From the NCBI GenBank assembly GCA_015956445.1, contig WIUZ02000001.1:3844001-3908000 (forward strand): a DNA stretch of 64,000 bases. Direction: 5' to 3'. Each line of letters opens with the position of its first letter. Positions within the stretch are counted from its first letter, which is position 1. The translations under genes and the position numbers were made by a program. This document shows positions 9,960-21,012 of the stretch, piece by piece. This DNA is from Thelephora terrestris. Taxonomy: Eukaryota > Basidiomycota > Agaricomycetes > Thelephorales > Thelephoraceae. The notes beneath the pieces were generated by a model. That model ran no database searches and was not told the origin of the DNA. It was given only the letters and a program-made list of their open reading frames with translations.

Positions 9960-12883
9960 TTAACGGGCCTCAGGCATCTGGGGGAACGCTCCGCTCCACC
10001 CGTTCGGGTTCCCAAGTTTCACGAACACGCTGTCGTATCCATCGACAGGCAATCCTAAATCCGTGAGGTTTTGTTCCTGTATCCACACCGGCAAACCCGA
10101 ACTGAACTCGAGCTCCTCTTCCGAGGCTTGCGTGCTACTACCTGGCAACGGCTGTGCGTTTGGTGTCGGACGCGAACCGTCATCGCTGTCGTCGTCGCCT
10201 GTGGGCAACCTGATCTTCCGACGAATGGTGGCGAGCACGATTCTGAGAGTGACGGCGTATCTTTCGGCGGCGACGTCGGTCAGTAATTGAGCGAGCTGTT
10301 CCGTCTGTGCCGCGATCGAGCCGAGGTCGCAATCTGCAGGGAACAGATTTGCCATCTTCAACAAGAACAATGCGCTGAACGCGGCGGGGACGAGGCCGTC
10401 GTGGACGGCGTACCGTAACGCCGCTCGGTAGATTGGGGAATTGAGCAGGTTGGAGAGACAGTTGGAAGCGGCGTCTCGTCCTTGGAACGCTAGCTCCCGT
10501 TGCTCGAAAGGCATCTTGTCCCATGAGACCCCGCGCAAGGCGACGCAGACGAGCCAGAGTTTCGCGTAGTGAAGTTCACCGGCGAGGATGATCCGTGGGA
10601 GGGACTCCTCGTCCATAGTTTTTCCTGGATCGCACGAAAGAACGGTCAGATGATCGTTCAGAACGACTACAGCCGTCCATGCGACGGGATCATACCATGC
10701 AACTCGTCGCATTCCTTGTACCAGTTTCCCAGCGCTGCATTCGCTCGACGAATTACCGCGAGCGAGCTGTGATTGAGCGGTCCGCTGAGGGTTGCCAGGG
10801 TCTCGTAGATTTGAGCTGCGGGGTGCGGGAAAAAGACGGATGAGGATGGCCAACACTGGGGGTGAAGCAAGGTGTGCATCTTACTTTTCTGAGCGACGAG
10901 CTCGACCAAGGAGACGAGCCTGACGTCCGCCGGGGAAGTCATGGGATGGCTCAACAGTATTCGACTGAGTCTGACGCAATTTTCGTCTCGGAGGACGATA
11001 GGACGTCCTGTGCCCAAACTCATCCTGGAGATCGTCGTCAGTCCTGAAGAGAATACACGATTTCCGATCAACGAACTGGTGATCAAACCAGTAGAGGCAC
11101 AGCCAGATCCTGGCAGAAACGACTGGAGTACATCGTTTAGCACATACAAAGGGTCCCGCGGCCAATTGAATCATACCCAAGTCTCTCTGTTCGTCTTCAG
11201 TGTATCGCTGGCCATGGTCAGAGCTATCGGCCAACCTCTCCAATGCCCGATTCAACCCTAGATCCAGGGCCATGCGCATCGCGTGTCCGCTGGGTAACCA
11301 TCCGTTTGCGCTCCAGGCCGCAAGGAGGAGCATACCCTGTACGGCCTCCTTCCTCACAATCGGTCCGAATAAGGAAGATCGGGCGATATTCTGTGCCTCT
11401 TCGAGGCACTTATAGAAGGTAGGGCTCAAAGGGCCATTCCCGCTACGTATTTTGGCTGCAACTGCGAGAATTGAGTCGAAGGTCCAGGGGGTACGTTCCA
11501 TTAGGCTCTCAAATGTGTCATAAGAAGGGTCGAAAATCGGGATGAACAGGTGACACCCTGAGAAGAAGCTACATAAAGGTCAGCTTGGCAAAGATGTGAA
11601 TAATGCAAATGCGAACATATGGTGAAGTTCCCTGGCTTCTGTTTCGCTGACAAGACCCTACGTGCATTCATTAGTTTCAACCAGTGAGGCGAGGTGGGGG
11701 ATTATTTACCTTCTCAACGACGTGAGGGAATGTATCACGTGGAGCCGGTTCAGCCTCCTTGCGCACCCTCCTGCAGACAAGGTCATTTGGAAGCCCTCGA
11801 AACGTAAACGCCGACATACCTAGACGAGAGTTCTGGCGAATTAGCTGCCTCTACGGCAGCATTTGCGAGACCTTGAAGAGGTTCAATAGGGGACCTTGAA
11901 AGAGCATCCTCTGAATCGTTTTCACCATCCGAATGTATGTTGCTCGGGACGATACCATACACGGAATAGTTGTGTGGCTGGGAATGAATGAACGGGACGT
12001 TGGTGACAAAGAAAAGTTTCTCGTACAGGCGCTGCGAACCCAGGTGCAGGTAAGAACTGTGATCGCGTCGAGGGCGGTCGTTGTCCAAACTCCACGCCTG
12101 GTGAGGGTTGGGCGACGTGTCCTTGAGGAAGAACAGGAGGGTACGTGAATGGGTGTGGAGGGCCTCCGGACACAGTGGCCAAGATGCGGTCCAAGGTCGT
12201 TTGCATGCCAATCATGTGGCTCTGCATTACCTACAGCCAACAACAGTCAGTGGTACTGAACGCATCGGGAGGGGTATGAGGACGCACGAGGTATTGGCCC
12301 TCCAGACGATTCAGTCGACTGTTGGGCCTACGATCAAAGAGGGTCATTCGGACCATAGCGAAAAGGACTTACTCGACACCAGGGGTCGGGCTAGCTTGAA
12401 CATTTTTCTTCTCTGGCTTTTCGAAAATGCAAGGTGTGCCGTTGATTTGGCATCGACGACATGGAGGCTAGGGCCGGGCCGGGGTGGAACGGTTAGCGGA
12501 TCGCTCTGCTGGCAATCTGGAAGCTGATGGTCCCGTACCTCGCCTTCACAACGGTTCTTCCCCTTACGACAGGCTGTACAGGCCCGGGCACCCCGCTTCG
12601 GAATGTGCGCCGGCTGGGACGGGACCGGAGTGATGTTGTGCTGAGCGTCCATTTGCGTGTGGCTCATCTCGTGCTGGATGAACTGTTGTGGGTGTTGTGG
12701 GCCGACATTTAGGCCGTTTCCATTAATGGGCACGCTGTCTGTGCGGCGGCGTTTTTGTGGGCTTTGACTAGCACTCGTGGGTTGCATGAACGTCGGGGTA
12801 ATGGTTATATCGCCGGAGTAGGCAGGTGACCACTTGTAGCCCTCCATTATCGAGCGCTGTGCCGGAGTCCGGCGTTGCCTCAA
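9960..12883 (-). CDS. Zn2Cys6 transcription factor with fungal_trans-like middle region
   Basis: Twelve exons on the minus strand (12883-12539, 12467-12373, 12318-12288, 12230-12027, 11977-11820, 11770-11710, 11657-11617, 11568-11177, 11122-11077, 11024-10885, 10815-10696, 10624-9960) encode about 765 aa. Splicing exon 1 to exon 2 completes a perfect binuclear cluster, C-X2-C-X6-C-X5-C-X2-C-X6-C (CTACRKGKNRCEGE joined to PPCRRCQINGTPC). A linker follows, then a short coiled-coil-like segment (RLNRLEGQYLVMQSHMIGMQ). The fungal_trans region has HHIFFSGCHLFIPIFDP, RIWLCLYWFDHQMSLGTGRP and VRLSRILLSHP. The N-terminus carries a basic KRRRTDS patch that may be a nuclear signal. The regulator presumably binds DNA through CGG-type half-sites; its targets cannot be told from the window. 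A second in-frame ATG is at 12847. Nothing suggests that it controls its neighbours. Confidence 0.85.
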
Positions 12884-13298
12884 AGTCTACGAGGTTCTTC
12901 GGTAAGTACGAGTTGCACTCTCTCTACGCTCAGCTCTCGTCGCTTAAAACACGACCTCGCTACAACAAACAAGGTTGCTGACTCGGACGAGCGCGGTCAA
13001 CCTGGGTATCTCAGGACTGGTGCACCTGGTATCCTGACACCTGTTGCGAAGAAGCGTAAACTAGATGTAAACCGTATCCCCCATCTGACCCTTGGCGCCT
13101 TGAAGGAAGAACCAACAAGCAGGGTGAGCATTGCTTTGTCCCAGAGGTCGCCCTCAGGATCATCTCCGTGGATTGTGGGAATAATTTCCCGTTTAGGAAG
13201 GTTTTATAACTCCGCCCGGTGGCAATGCCCTGAGTCCACAAACACACACCTCTTGTGCTTCTCGCTTTGACCCGCCAACCTGCCCCCTTCCTCGTTTT
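12884..13298. promoter_or_regulatory. Divergent promoter region, Zn2Cys6 gene / BRE1
   Basis: These 415 bp lie between two divergent start codons. Open frames cross the region on both strands, but none shows recognisable protein features, so I read it as promoter and 5' leader sequence. Confidence 0.4.
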
Positions 13299-16200
13299 AT
13301 GGAGCAACGCAAACGACCGAATGTTGAAGGTTCTGAAGTCTTGTATCCCAAAAAGAGGGTCGCGTTGGACTCGAACGGAACACCTAGTCATGTAAATGGC
13401 GACAGTCATTCCGACGAACCGAAGGATGGCGATAACCTCGAGGTACGGGATCCACATTGTTACAGTACACACGCACGGCACTTAATTAAACCGCTCTAGC
13501 TGTTCCGCAAGGAGGCCATCTTCCGTCGTATGAAATACTATTCGAGGGAGAGCGAAAGGTGTCAGTCAAGAATTGCTGAGCTGGAGCGCCAGAAGTCGAG
13601 ATGCGAGGCAGGGCTCGCGGCCATGGAAACCTGCTGGCAACAAGTACAATCATTCTGCAGCGTGAACCTCAGTCACCAACTAACCCATTTGCATTCAGCT
13701 CACTGATGTCATTTGGTCCCTGGTGAAGCCGGAACGCCTACCATCGATCCAACTAGACACGAGACGTAAGTTCTGCACATGATCATACTGCTTCTTCTCT
13801 GTTAAATTTCCAGTAGAGGTTTTCGATTTGTCAAGTCATATCCCCAACGATGCCGAAGACATGAACCACCTGGCCGAGGCGTTCAACTCGAGGCTCAAGG
13901 CAACCGAGAAATTGGTTTCGGCTTTCATCTCCATCTGTGGGAAGGGTACCTCTGATTTCCAACCGGAGGATTTGTTGTCGAAGTATCATGCAGCGCAGAG
14001 CGAGGTACGTCCGACATCATATATCTCCGCGAGCCGGCATTTAGCCCCAACCTATCCAGGCGAAGAGCCTTCACTCCCAGCTGGCCCTGTTACGACCTCA
14101 ACTCCTGGAAGCGATTACGCAGAAGGAACAGTACCTCAACGATCTCGTGCTCGCCCAGTCGCGCGTCGACCGGCTCAGCAGCATGACAGTTCAGTCTATG
14201 GCATCCTCTCCAAAACTCAACGGGGATGCCGACCAACAACACGACTCCGACACAGAAATCAAGAGCGAGAAACCGTCCTCTCCTTCAGTGAGTCATTATG
14301 GTTAACTGCTGGAGAGGTTCGGCCGCTAATCAAACTTGAACGCAAATCATACGTAGGTCAAACCAGATTCTCCCGTTCGTGATGTCGGCCCTGACCCCGA
14401 AGAGGCAGAAGAAGCCCTCCAAGCCAAGCAAAAAGAGCTTGACGACCTCCAGGCTAGATTTGATCAGCTGCAGGACAAGGTTTTGGAGTTTGAGAGACAG
14501 GTTGGTCCTTGTGTGGTCGTTACTGGGGTATCGTCTTACCTCAATTCCCAGCAAGCTGCGCCTTCAGAAGACTTTATCAAGAAATCCCCTTATTATGACC
14601 TTATGCAGAATCATGCCTCAAAACTCCAGTTTGATTTGGAACGCAGAGAGAAAACCATCGCGGAGTTGACCGCAGAACTTGATGTTCTACGTAAACAAAG
14701 GCAGGATCTTGAAGCTACCATCGCTGTACGCACTGACAGGATCAGTATTCTTGTATCCGGAATCCTAACGCAACGTATAGGCTTCCAAGGATCAAGAGCT
14801 CGCCGAGTTCACCTCCAAGCTCAAGAAACGTGATCTTGACATCGCCAGACTCCGAGAACAGAGGGACCAGCTTCAAGCAGAACTCACGGAACGCAAGCAT
14901 TACGAGTCGATCAAATTGAACTCGGCGAACGAGATGAAAGTGCTGGCGGAATCTCGATCGGTAGGCTCTCGCCGACTCGGCCAAACTTGAGCTAACAAAA
15001 TATTCAGGACCGAATTATTGCGTTACAGTCCGAAGTGCGCAGGCTGAGGGCACGACTGGCAGCACAAACTGGCGATGAGGACTTGATGGCCTTCATCCTT
15101 GATCGATCAGATCTGGACATCGACTACGTTCAGGACCTGAAGACCCGGTTCGAGTAAGGTTCCAAGGCCCGATTTATTCCCCCAGCTTACCGACCCACCT
15201 TCCTACAGGAAGTCCGAGGCAATAGTCAGGGGGTTCCAACATTCCCTCCTCGCTCTTGAAGCGCAGGACTTGGAATCTGCCAAGTGCGTGGAGGCTGAGG
15301 TTGCTGCTCGCACCCAGGTCGCCGAGCTACAGAAACAATTAGAGTTTTGCCAGAACACCTACGGGCAGTCAAGCGACGCGATGAAGCAGCTCCAGGATAA
15401 AGAGGTTGAACTGAAGAAATTGCGGCTGGAGGTAACCCAGTACGCGCAAGCGGAGACAGCCCTGTACACCGAGCTAGAGAAGTTGTCTACCGCTTGGGAA
15501 GCCTTGGATAAAGAGGTCAAGAATAAATCGTTCGATTCGGCTGCTGTCGAGGACCGCTTGGCTAAGAGCGCCGTCGAGGTACCCCTTCGCCTTCCCTACA
15601 AAAAATGGAAGGCTGATTTCGGTCCATTCACGGTTCACAGAAAGCCAAATCTGAGAACAAGTTCTACTCAGCAATGCGGGACAAGGAAGCCATCGAGAAC
15701 GAGCGGAAGAATCTCGTCAGGGATCTAGAAAGGCAGGATAAGGTCGCGGAGAAGTTGAAAGCTTCGGAGGGGAGTTTGCGGGACCAACTCGTTCGTTATT
15801 CCGCCCATTCCATCGAAACCTCCTCAGCTGACACGCTTCCAGAACACGCGCGACCAAGCCGTCATAGTGATGCAACAAGCAATAGACATGCACATCTCGA
15901 GTATACAAAATCTCGTGGCTGAAAAGCATGACTACGAGGGCCGCTACAGAGGGGAACAGAGGAAGGCTGAAGATGTGAGGTATTCCACCGCAGCGTACAT
16001 GCGATTGTTTGACGTCCTTGTTTCCCAAGATCGGTTCGAAATGGACTGAACAAGTGAAGCTCGCTGAGAGGTACAAGTCTGAAGTGTCAAGACTCGAGGG
16101 CTTATTGGCAAGAAGAAAGTTGGAGCTCGAGCGACAGGGGAAAGCGAGGAGCGCCCCGACCTCTGTCAAGGAAGCGCAGCTTCAAGGAGAAGTGGACAAG

Positions 16201-16443
16201 TGCATGAGCTTGTTAAAGTGTTCAACATGCAGATTAAATCTCAGGACGACTGTTCTAACGAAATGCATGCATAGTAGGTTTCCCCCTGTTTGACACGGCC
16301 CGTGACTGACATTCCGACCCCTTCTGCCGCTAGCGTTTTGCAAACAGTGTGTAGACGCTCGAATATCCACAAGACAGCGCAAGTGCCCAGCGTGTAACCT
16401 TGCATTCGGGCAGGGCGACGTTCAGCAGCTTTACTTCCAATGA
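13299..16443 (+). CDS. BRE1: BRE1-type E3 ubiquitin ligase for histone H2B
   Basis: Fourteen exons (13299-13442, 13500-13643, 13699-13765, 13814-14004, 14060-14287, 14357-14500, 14552-14725, 14781-14960, 15008-15153, 15209-15578, 15641-15790, 15843-15974, 16030-16273, 16334-16443) encode about 807 aa. The N-terminus has a basic PKKRVALDSNG motif and the LFRKEAIFRRMKYYSRE helix. Most of the protein is coiled coil (repeated heptads rich in Glu, Lys, Leu, Arg). The C-terminal RING is complete: KCSTCRL, then KCMHTFCKQCVD, then RKCPACNLAFGQGDVQQLYF before the stop. Splitting the RING across the last intron is consistent with the frame. The family works with RAD6 to mono-ubiquitinate H2B, promoting H3K4 and H3K79 methylation during transcription. 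The acceptor at 16029 is CCAAG rather than a pyrimidine-AG consensus. Confidence 0.92.
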
Positions 16444-16720
16444 TTTGGTTTCCTCACTGACATTGTTTGTTGCCTTATGCTCTGTCATGTTTGCCTGTCA
16501 CCCCTTGCAGGACTATTTTTTATACTTTACCCGCGTCTCATTGTTTCTTGCTGGCTCTCCTTACTACATTATGCCTCTTTATATTTCACAACTCTTCGTA
16601 CTAAAGATCGCGATCGCTCATATTCCATCCTGTGAAATGGGTCGAACTCTGAATTATTGAATGCACGTTCCAATAGACGAGGCACGGAGGATATGTATGG
16701 TATAGCGGTAGTGCACGAGA

Positions 16721-17879
16721 TTATCGCTTGACCCAGGCGTACTGAAAAGCGCCAATAGGTGAGGATAGGCGCGCTTTTAGGAAAAGAGGGACGTACGCGT
16801 TTGCGGGCCTTTGCAAGACCAGTCTTTTTCCGTTCCACCATGCGAGGATCACGTCTAATCAATTTAGCTGACGCGATTGTAAGAAAGCAACACGTATATG
16901 TATGGAAAAGAAAATACGCACATCTCTTTAGAATTAATTCGATGTCGGGAACATGAGCAGCCAATCCCTTTGCAATTCCGTGTGCCACGGCACCTGATTG
17001 GCCAGTCGTGCCACCCCCTCGAACGATTGCAAAAACATTATATGCGCCAAGTAAACCTGTCAATCTGAAGGGACGAATTATCCTTTCCCTGTCGGCCGGA
17101 AGAGGGAAGCATTTTGCTAAGGGCATGCCGTTGACGAGAACCTCGGTCATTGACACTGCTGCGGTAGGGTCTGAGTCAATGGATATAGGATCTACAGTGC
17201 CGAAATCTGGAGAGGCAGCCTGCGTTTCCGTGGGGGCGGGCGCAGCCCTCTGCTTGACGGGGATGATCCACACGCGAGCAGCACTCTCCTTCCGCTTTCC
17301 AACGGTATAGGACCTCCCGTACTCGTCAAACTTGACCGGTTTTCGGATACCCCGAGCCAGAACAGCGTCCTTGTTGTCCCGTTCGAACGTTTCGAGGACA
17401 CTCGACAATCCCGAGCTGAGTTCCGCGTATCCCCCAACATCTGCTACCCTCCGATGGTCGTTGAGTTGACCGAGAAGGCCTGTGACGCGCCTGTACCGCG
17501 AGGTGGTCAATTTTGCGGAAAGGAGTTCCGACATGTCCTCCTTGGTTTTCCAGACGGTTTGAAGGGGTGGCAGGGCTTCCTTGGCAAAAGCCGGGAGGGG
17601 TAACAAGTGGAGGTTTTTCAACGCCCGTTGGCTGTGATGGATGGCACTCTCGAGGGAGTCGATAGAATCGTAGTACCCCGCACGGCCGGTGAAGAAAGCT
17701 GACGACTCGGGTTTCGTTTTGATTCGTGACCTTCGTGGACGGGGTGGCGCGACGTGTTCGAGAGAAGCTGGTGGGACGTAAGGTCTCGCCGTTGTCGCCA
17801 ACGCGCGGCTGGTTTGCGTGTTGCGCAAGGCGGCGACGGCCGTCCGAAAGCTTGAACGACCGACGCCCAAAACGTTCAT
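16721..17879 (-). CDS. MRPS9: Mitochondrial small-subunit ribosomal protein uS9m (MRPS9)
   Basis: Three exons on the minus strand (17879-16922, 16867-16797, 16741-16721) encode about 349 aa. The start MNVLGVGRSSFRTAVAALRN is a basic amphipathic leader consistent with mitochondrial import. The conserved uS9 core is clear: YTVGKRKESAARVWIIPV, VLVNGMPLAKCFPL, FAIVRGGGTTGQSGAVAHGI, then RDPRMVERKKTGLAKARK after the first intron. The last exon is only 21 nt and supplies YAWVKR, the basic C-terminus that in uS9 reaches the P site. The large N-terminal extension is usual for fungal mitoribosomal proteins. The start codon is only 86 bp from that of the divergent golgin gene. Confidence 0.92.
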
Positions 17880-17965
17880 GGTCTAACGAGGAGGCGGAAT
17901 GAGATCAGGTCTGTAGGCGCCCAGGGACACCTTCGCTTCCAATTCCCACAACCGACCCCGACATC
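17880..17965. promoter_or_regulatory. 86-bp bidirectional promoter, MRPS9 / CASP
   Basis: Only 86 bp separate the two opposite start codons. Both leaders and any core promoter must fit here or extend into the coding regions. I see no TATA-like motif. Confidence 0.45.
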
Positions 17966-20900
17966 ATGGCCACGGTTGACCACAACTTTTCCGGTGCTTT
18001 GGCAACATGGAAAGGTAGGGAATATTTCACCAGATGTGGCACTGCTTTCCTAATCACTACGTTACCTTGAAGGCGTAAATCTGTCTGAGCTCCAGAAGAC
18101 TCTGGACACTCAAGGCATTGAGTTGGTCGAGAACCAGAAGGAGAGCGTCGTCGGCCGTAAGGCTCTTGCGGACAAAACAAAGGGTTCGTACTTCGGAGAC
18201 CCTTTAGCCAACCCTCTGCTAAGATTACGGCTAGAATTTAAGAAGATACCTGACGAGGAGAAAGTGACGGCGTTCAAGGGTTTGCTTAAAGGTGCGTCAC
18301 CGTTTCACGCATGTCTGTACTATGTTTGACGCAGCGGAATGCAGCCTACCAAACTGAGATCGATAACCTCACCAAACGCTCCAAATCCGCCGAGAATGCC
18401 TTCCTGAATGTCTATAAAGTTCTCGCCGAAGCCCCAGATCCATATCCTCTGCTAGAAGCCGCTGTCGTAAGCACAATCCGGCGCATAATCCAAGTGCACT
18501 TCCGCTCACGACATCACTTGCGACACAGGACCAAACAGTCAAGGCCACCGAGGTTCGTGACCTACAAGCTGAGGTGCAGCGGCTTCGTGACGACAACGCA
18601 GACCTACGGAAACGGAACGGCGAAGCCGCGAAAGCCGGTGCCAGGGTTGAACAGCTGGAGTCGAAGGTACCGTCAACCCCTGTTGTCAACTCCTTGGCCA
18701 ACATGCGATCATAGATGGACGAGATGATCAACGAACGGGTCGCACAGAAGGAGAATGAGCTGCACGCGACCTACGATGAAAAGATCCGAAATTTTGAAGA
18801 AAGGTTAGCATAACGCTGGTGGGTGTATGACACCCCCCTGATTGTGCTATGATAGGGAACAAGATCTTCAACGCCAAGTGACCCTGGCACGGACACAACT
18901 CAAGGAACTTCGGGTGTCAAATGAGTCCAACCAAGCAAAATTACTAGATCATACTTCAAGACAAGGTGGATCTCACCGAGTAGACTGAATACCTTCGGGT
19001 TGACTGACTTGCGTGCACAGACCAAGAGGTGGTCGCAAAACTTGCAGAGTTGGACATGATGGTGACCGACTTGGAACATTCGAATAGCCGTGTCGCGACC
19101 GTCGAAAGAAGAAATGTAGGTTGATAATAGTTGTGTTGGATCACCGCAAGCTTACGTGCGACCCAGGAACTCCTGAGAGCAGAAATAGAGGCAATCCGGA
19201 GCGGGAACGGTACGCCTGATAGGTGATTATCTTTGCTTGGTTCTCTGGTTTGGCTCTTACATTGTTGAATCTATAGGGTCAAACACCTCGAGGGCCATGT
19301 TTCTGAGCTAGAATCGGAATGCGAGGGACTTTCGAAGGCTTTGGAATCACAGAAAGCGTTGGTACACACTAAAGAGCTGACGCTAAAGAAGAAGAGTGAG
19401 GAGTATGCCCGCGAAGTCCAGGGTCTGGTGAATGGATTTTTTCAACACTTCTGGGGTTTCTCCTGACGTGAAGCATTGCAGTCCACCGATATCGATCACC
19501 TCAAGCAAAGGCTCAAACAGTACAGCGATTATGACGAAGTGAAGCGTGAGCTGGAGATTATGAAAGTCCGTTGGTTTCACGACAATCTCCTTTCATCCCT
19601 TCCTCGTGCTCACCCTCGGTAATAGTATGTCGAATTCGCTGGATTGGAAGAGGATCAAGATGAGGATACGGGTTCCTTGAGCGAGCTCAACGAACTCGGT
19701 ATCCACCTACCCAACCCCAATGCCGACAAAGCAAATGCTCAACAGGGGAAGCCGCTCGAAGTTCTCCTTGCGACCAAGAACAAGAAAATCCTCGAAGAGC
19801 TCACGCGCTTTAGAGTATGTGGGAGGGCCTGGGCGTGTTGCTGGCGTCGCTAAGTTATGCTGTAGATCCTCCATGGAGAACTTGAAGCATCTCTACAAGC
19901 CGCCCAGGAGGAGCTTATTACCGTCCACTCCAAATTAGAGAAGCAGCAACAGCTCAATGAAAAACTCGAGAACGACCTGCTGGAGATTGAGAAGCACCAA
20001 CAAACACCAATAAACGGAAAACTCGAAGGGCGAGACGCTCCGAAGAATTCTGGATCTTCTGATGCGCTCGCCGGGATTGAGCTGGGAAAGAAGCCAAGTG
20101 TATGTGTCTCCTTGTTGGGATCGGATTACGAGTACAGTTTTAAGCGTTTTGTTTCCAGGCTTCGCCGGCGCGGAACACCCCAATACCATTCACGGCAAAT
20201 TCCGCAGATGCGTCCATCCTGCCCATCGTGACAAGTCAGCGGGACAGATTCAGACAACGGAACGCTGAGCTTGAGGAGGTTATTATCGTATTTGGTTCTT
20301 CTACACAGGTTTTGACAAGCGTCCCTCCACACAGGAACTGCGAAAACAATACCAGATCATCACGGACCTCCGAGCGGATATTCGTTCTCTCCAGGGCGAC
20401 AACCTCAAACTTTACGAGAAAGTGCGGTATATGCAAAGTTACCAATCTGAAGCCTCCGGTTCCGGAGTGAGGGGAACGCTAGACCCCCTCCCGGCGAACT
20501 CGAACAGCCGACCGGACGATATCAGCAAATATCGGACGAGGTACGAAGAAGCGATGAATCCGTTTGAAGTTTTCCGTGGTCGGGTACGTGGACGACGATT
20601 TTCTTGGACGACGTAGATGGTTCACACGTCGGCATTCAGGAAGCAGCCAGGGCGTATTCAAACATGAATCCGGTCGAGAAGGCACTCTTCACATTGACAC
20701 GGGCGATCTTGGGGAACAAGAAGGCTCGAACGGCGTTCATACTATACGCTTGCGCGTTACACCTCCTGGTGTTGTACACGACGTGGGAGTGTGCTCTGAG
20801 CGGGAACTCACAAGACCAGTTCCAGAAACAGCTCAATCCATTTGTACGTTCCTCCTTCGCTCTCGCCGGTCCGGCTGTCTCAATCGTCTTCTCGCTCAGT

Positions 20901-20993
20901 GACGACCATGACTTGATATTACCTCGTGAACCTGCTTCTGGTTATTATACATTGCATAACATAATTTATACCGCATTGCACCATCACCATTGA
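17966..20993 (+). CDS. CASP/COY1-like Golgi membrane golgin
   Basis: About 16 exons can be chained in frame. Landmarks are [68 protein letters not shown], a long coiled coil, LERDRF-like [14 protein letters not shown] near 20240, [12 protein letters not shown], and the diagnostic tail [18 protein letters not shown] ... [17 protein letters not shown] with a single C-terminal membrane helix ([13 protein letters not shown]). CASP (a short product of human CUX1) and yeast Coy1 are tail-anchored golgins involved in intra-Golgi retrograde traffic. The end is ambiguous. Read straight through, the frame runs to TGA at 20991-20993. If the intron 20843-20899 is removed, a TGA follows at once at 20900-20902 and the protein ends ...QLNPF, which is more like the family. 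Confidence 0.88.
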
Positions 20994-21012
20994 CCCCACC
21001 CGAGTCCCACCT

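Noticed and set aside
10180-10524. 114-codon Arg-rich minus-strand frame
   Set aside because: It is a shadow of the last exon of the Zn2Cys6 gene in another frame.
12875-13270. 131-codon plus-strand frame between the Zn2Cys6 and BRE1 genes
   Set aside because: It overlaps the start of the minus-strand regulator, has no recognisable motif, and the region is needed as a divergent promoter.
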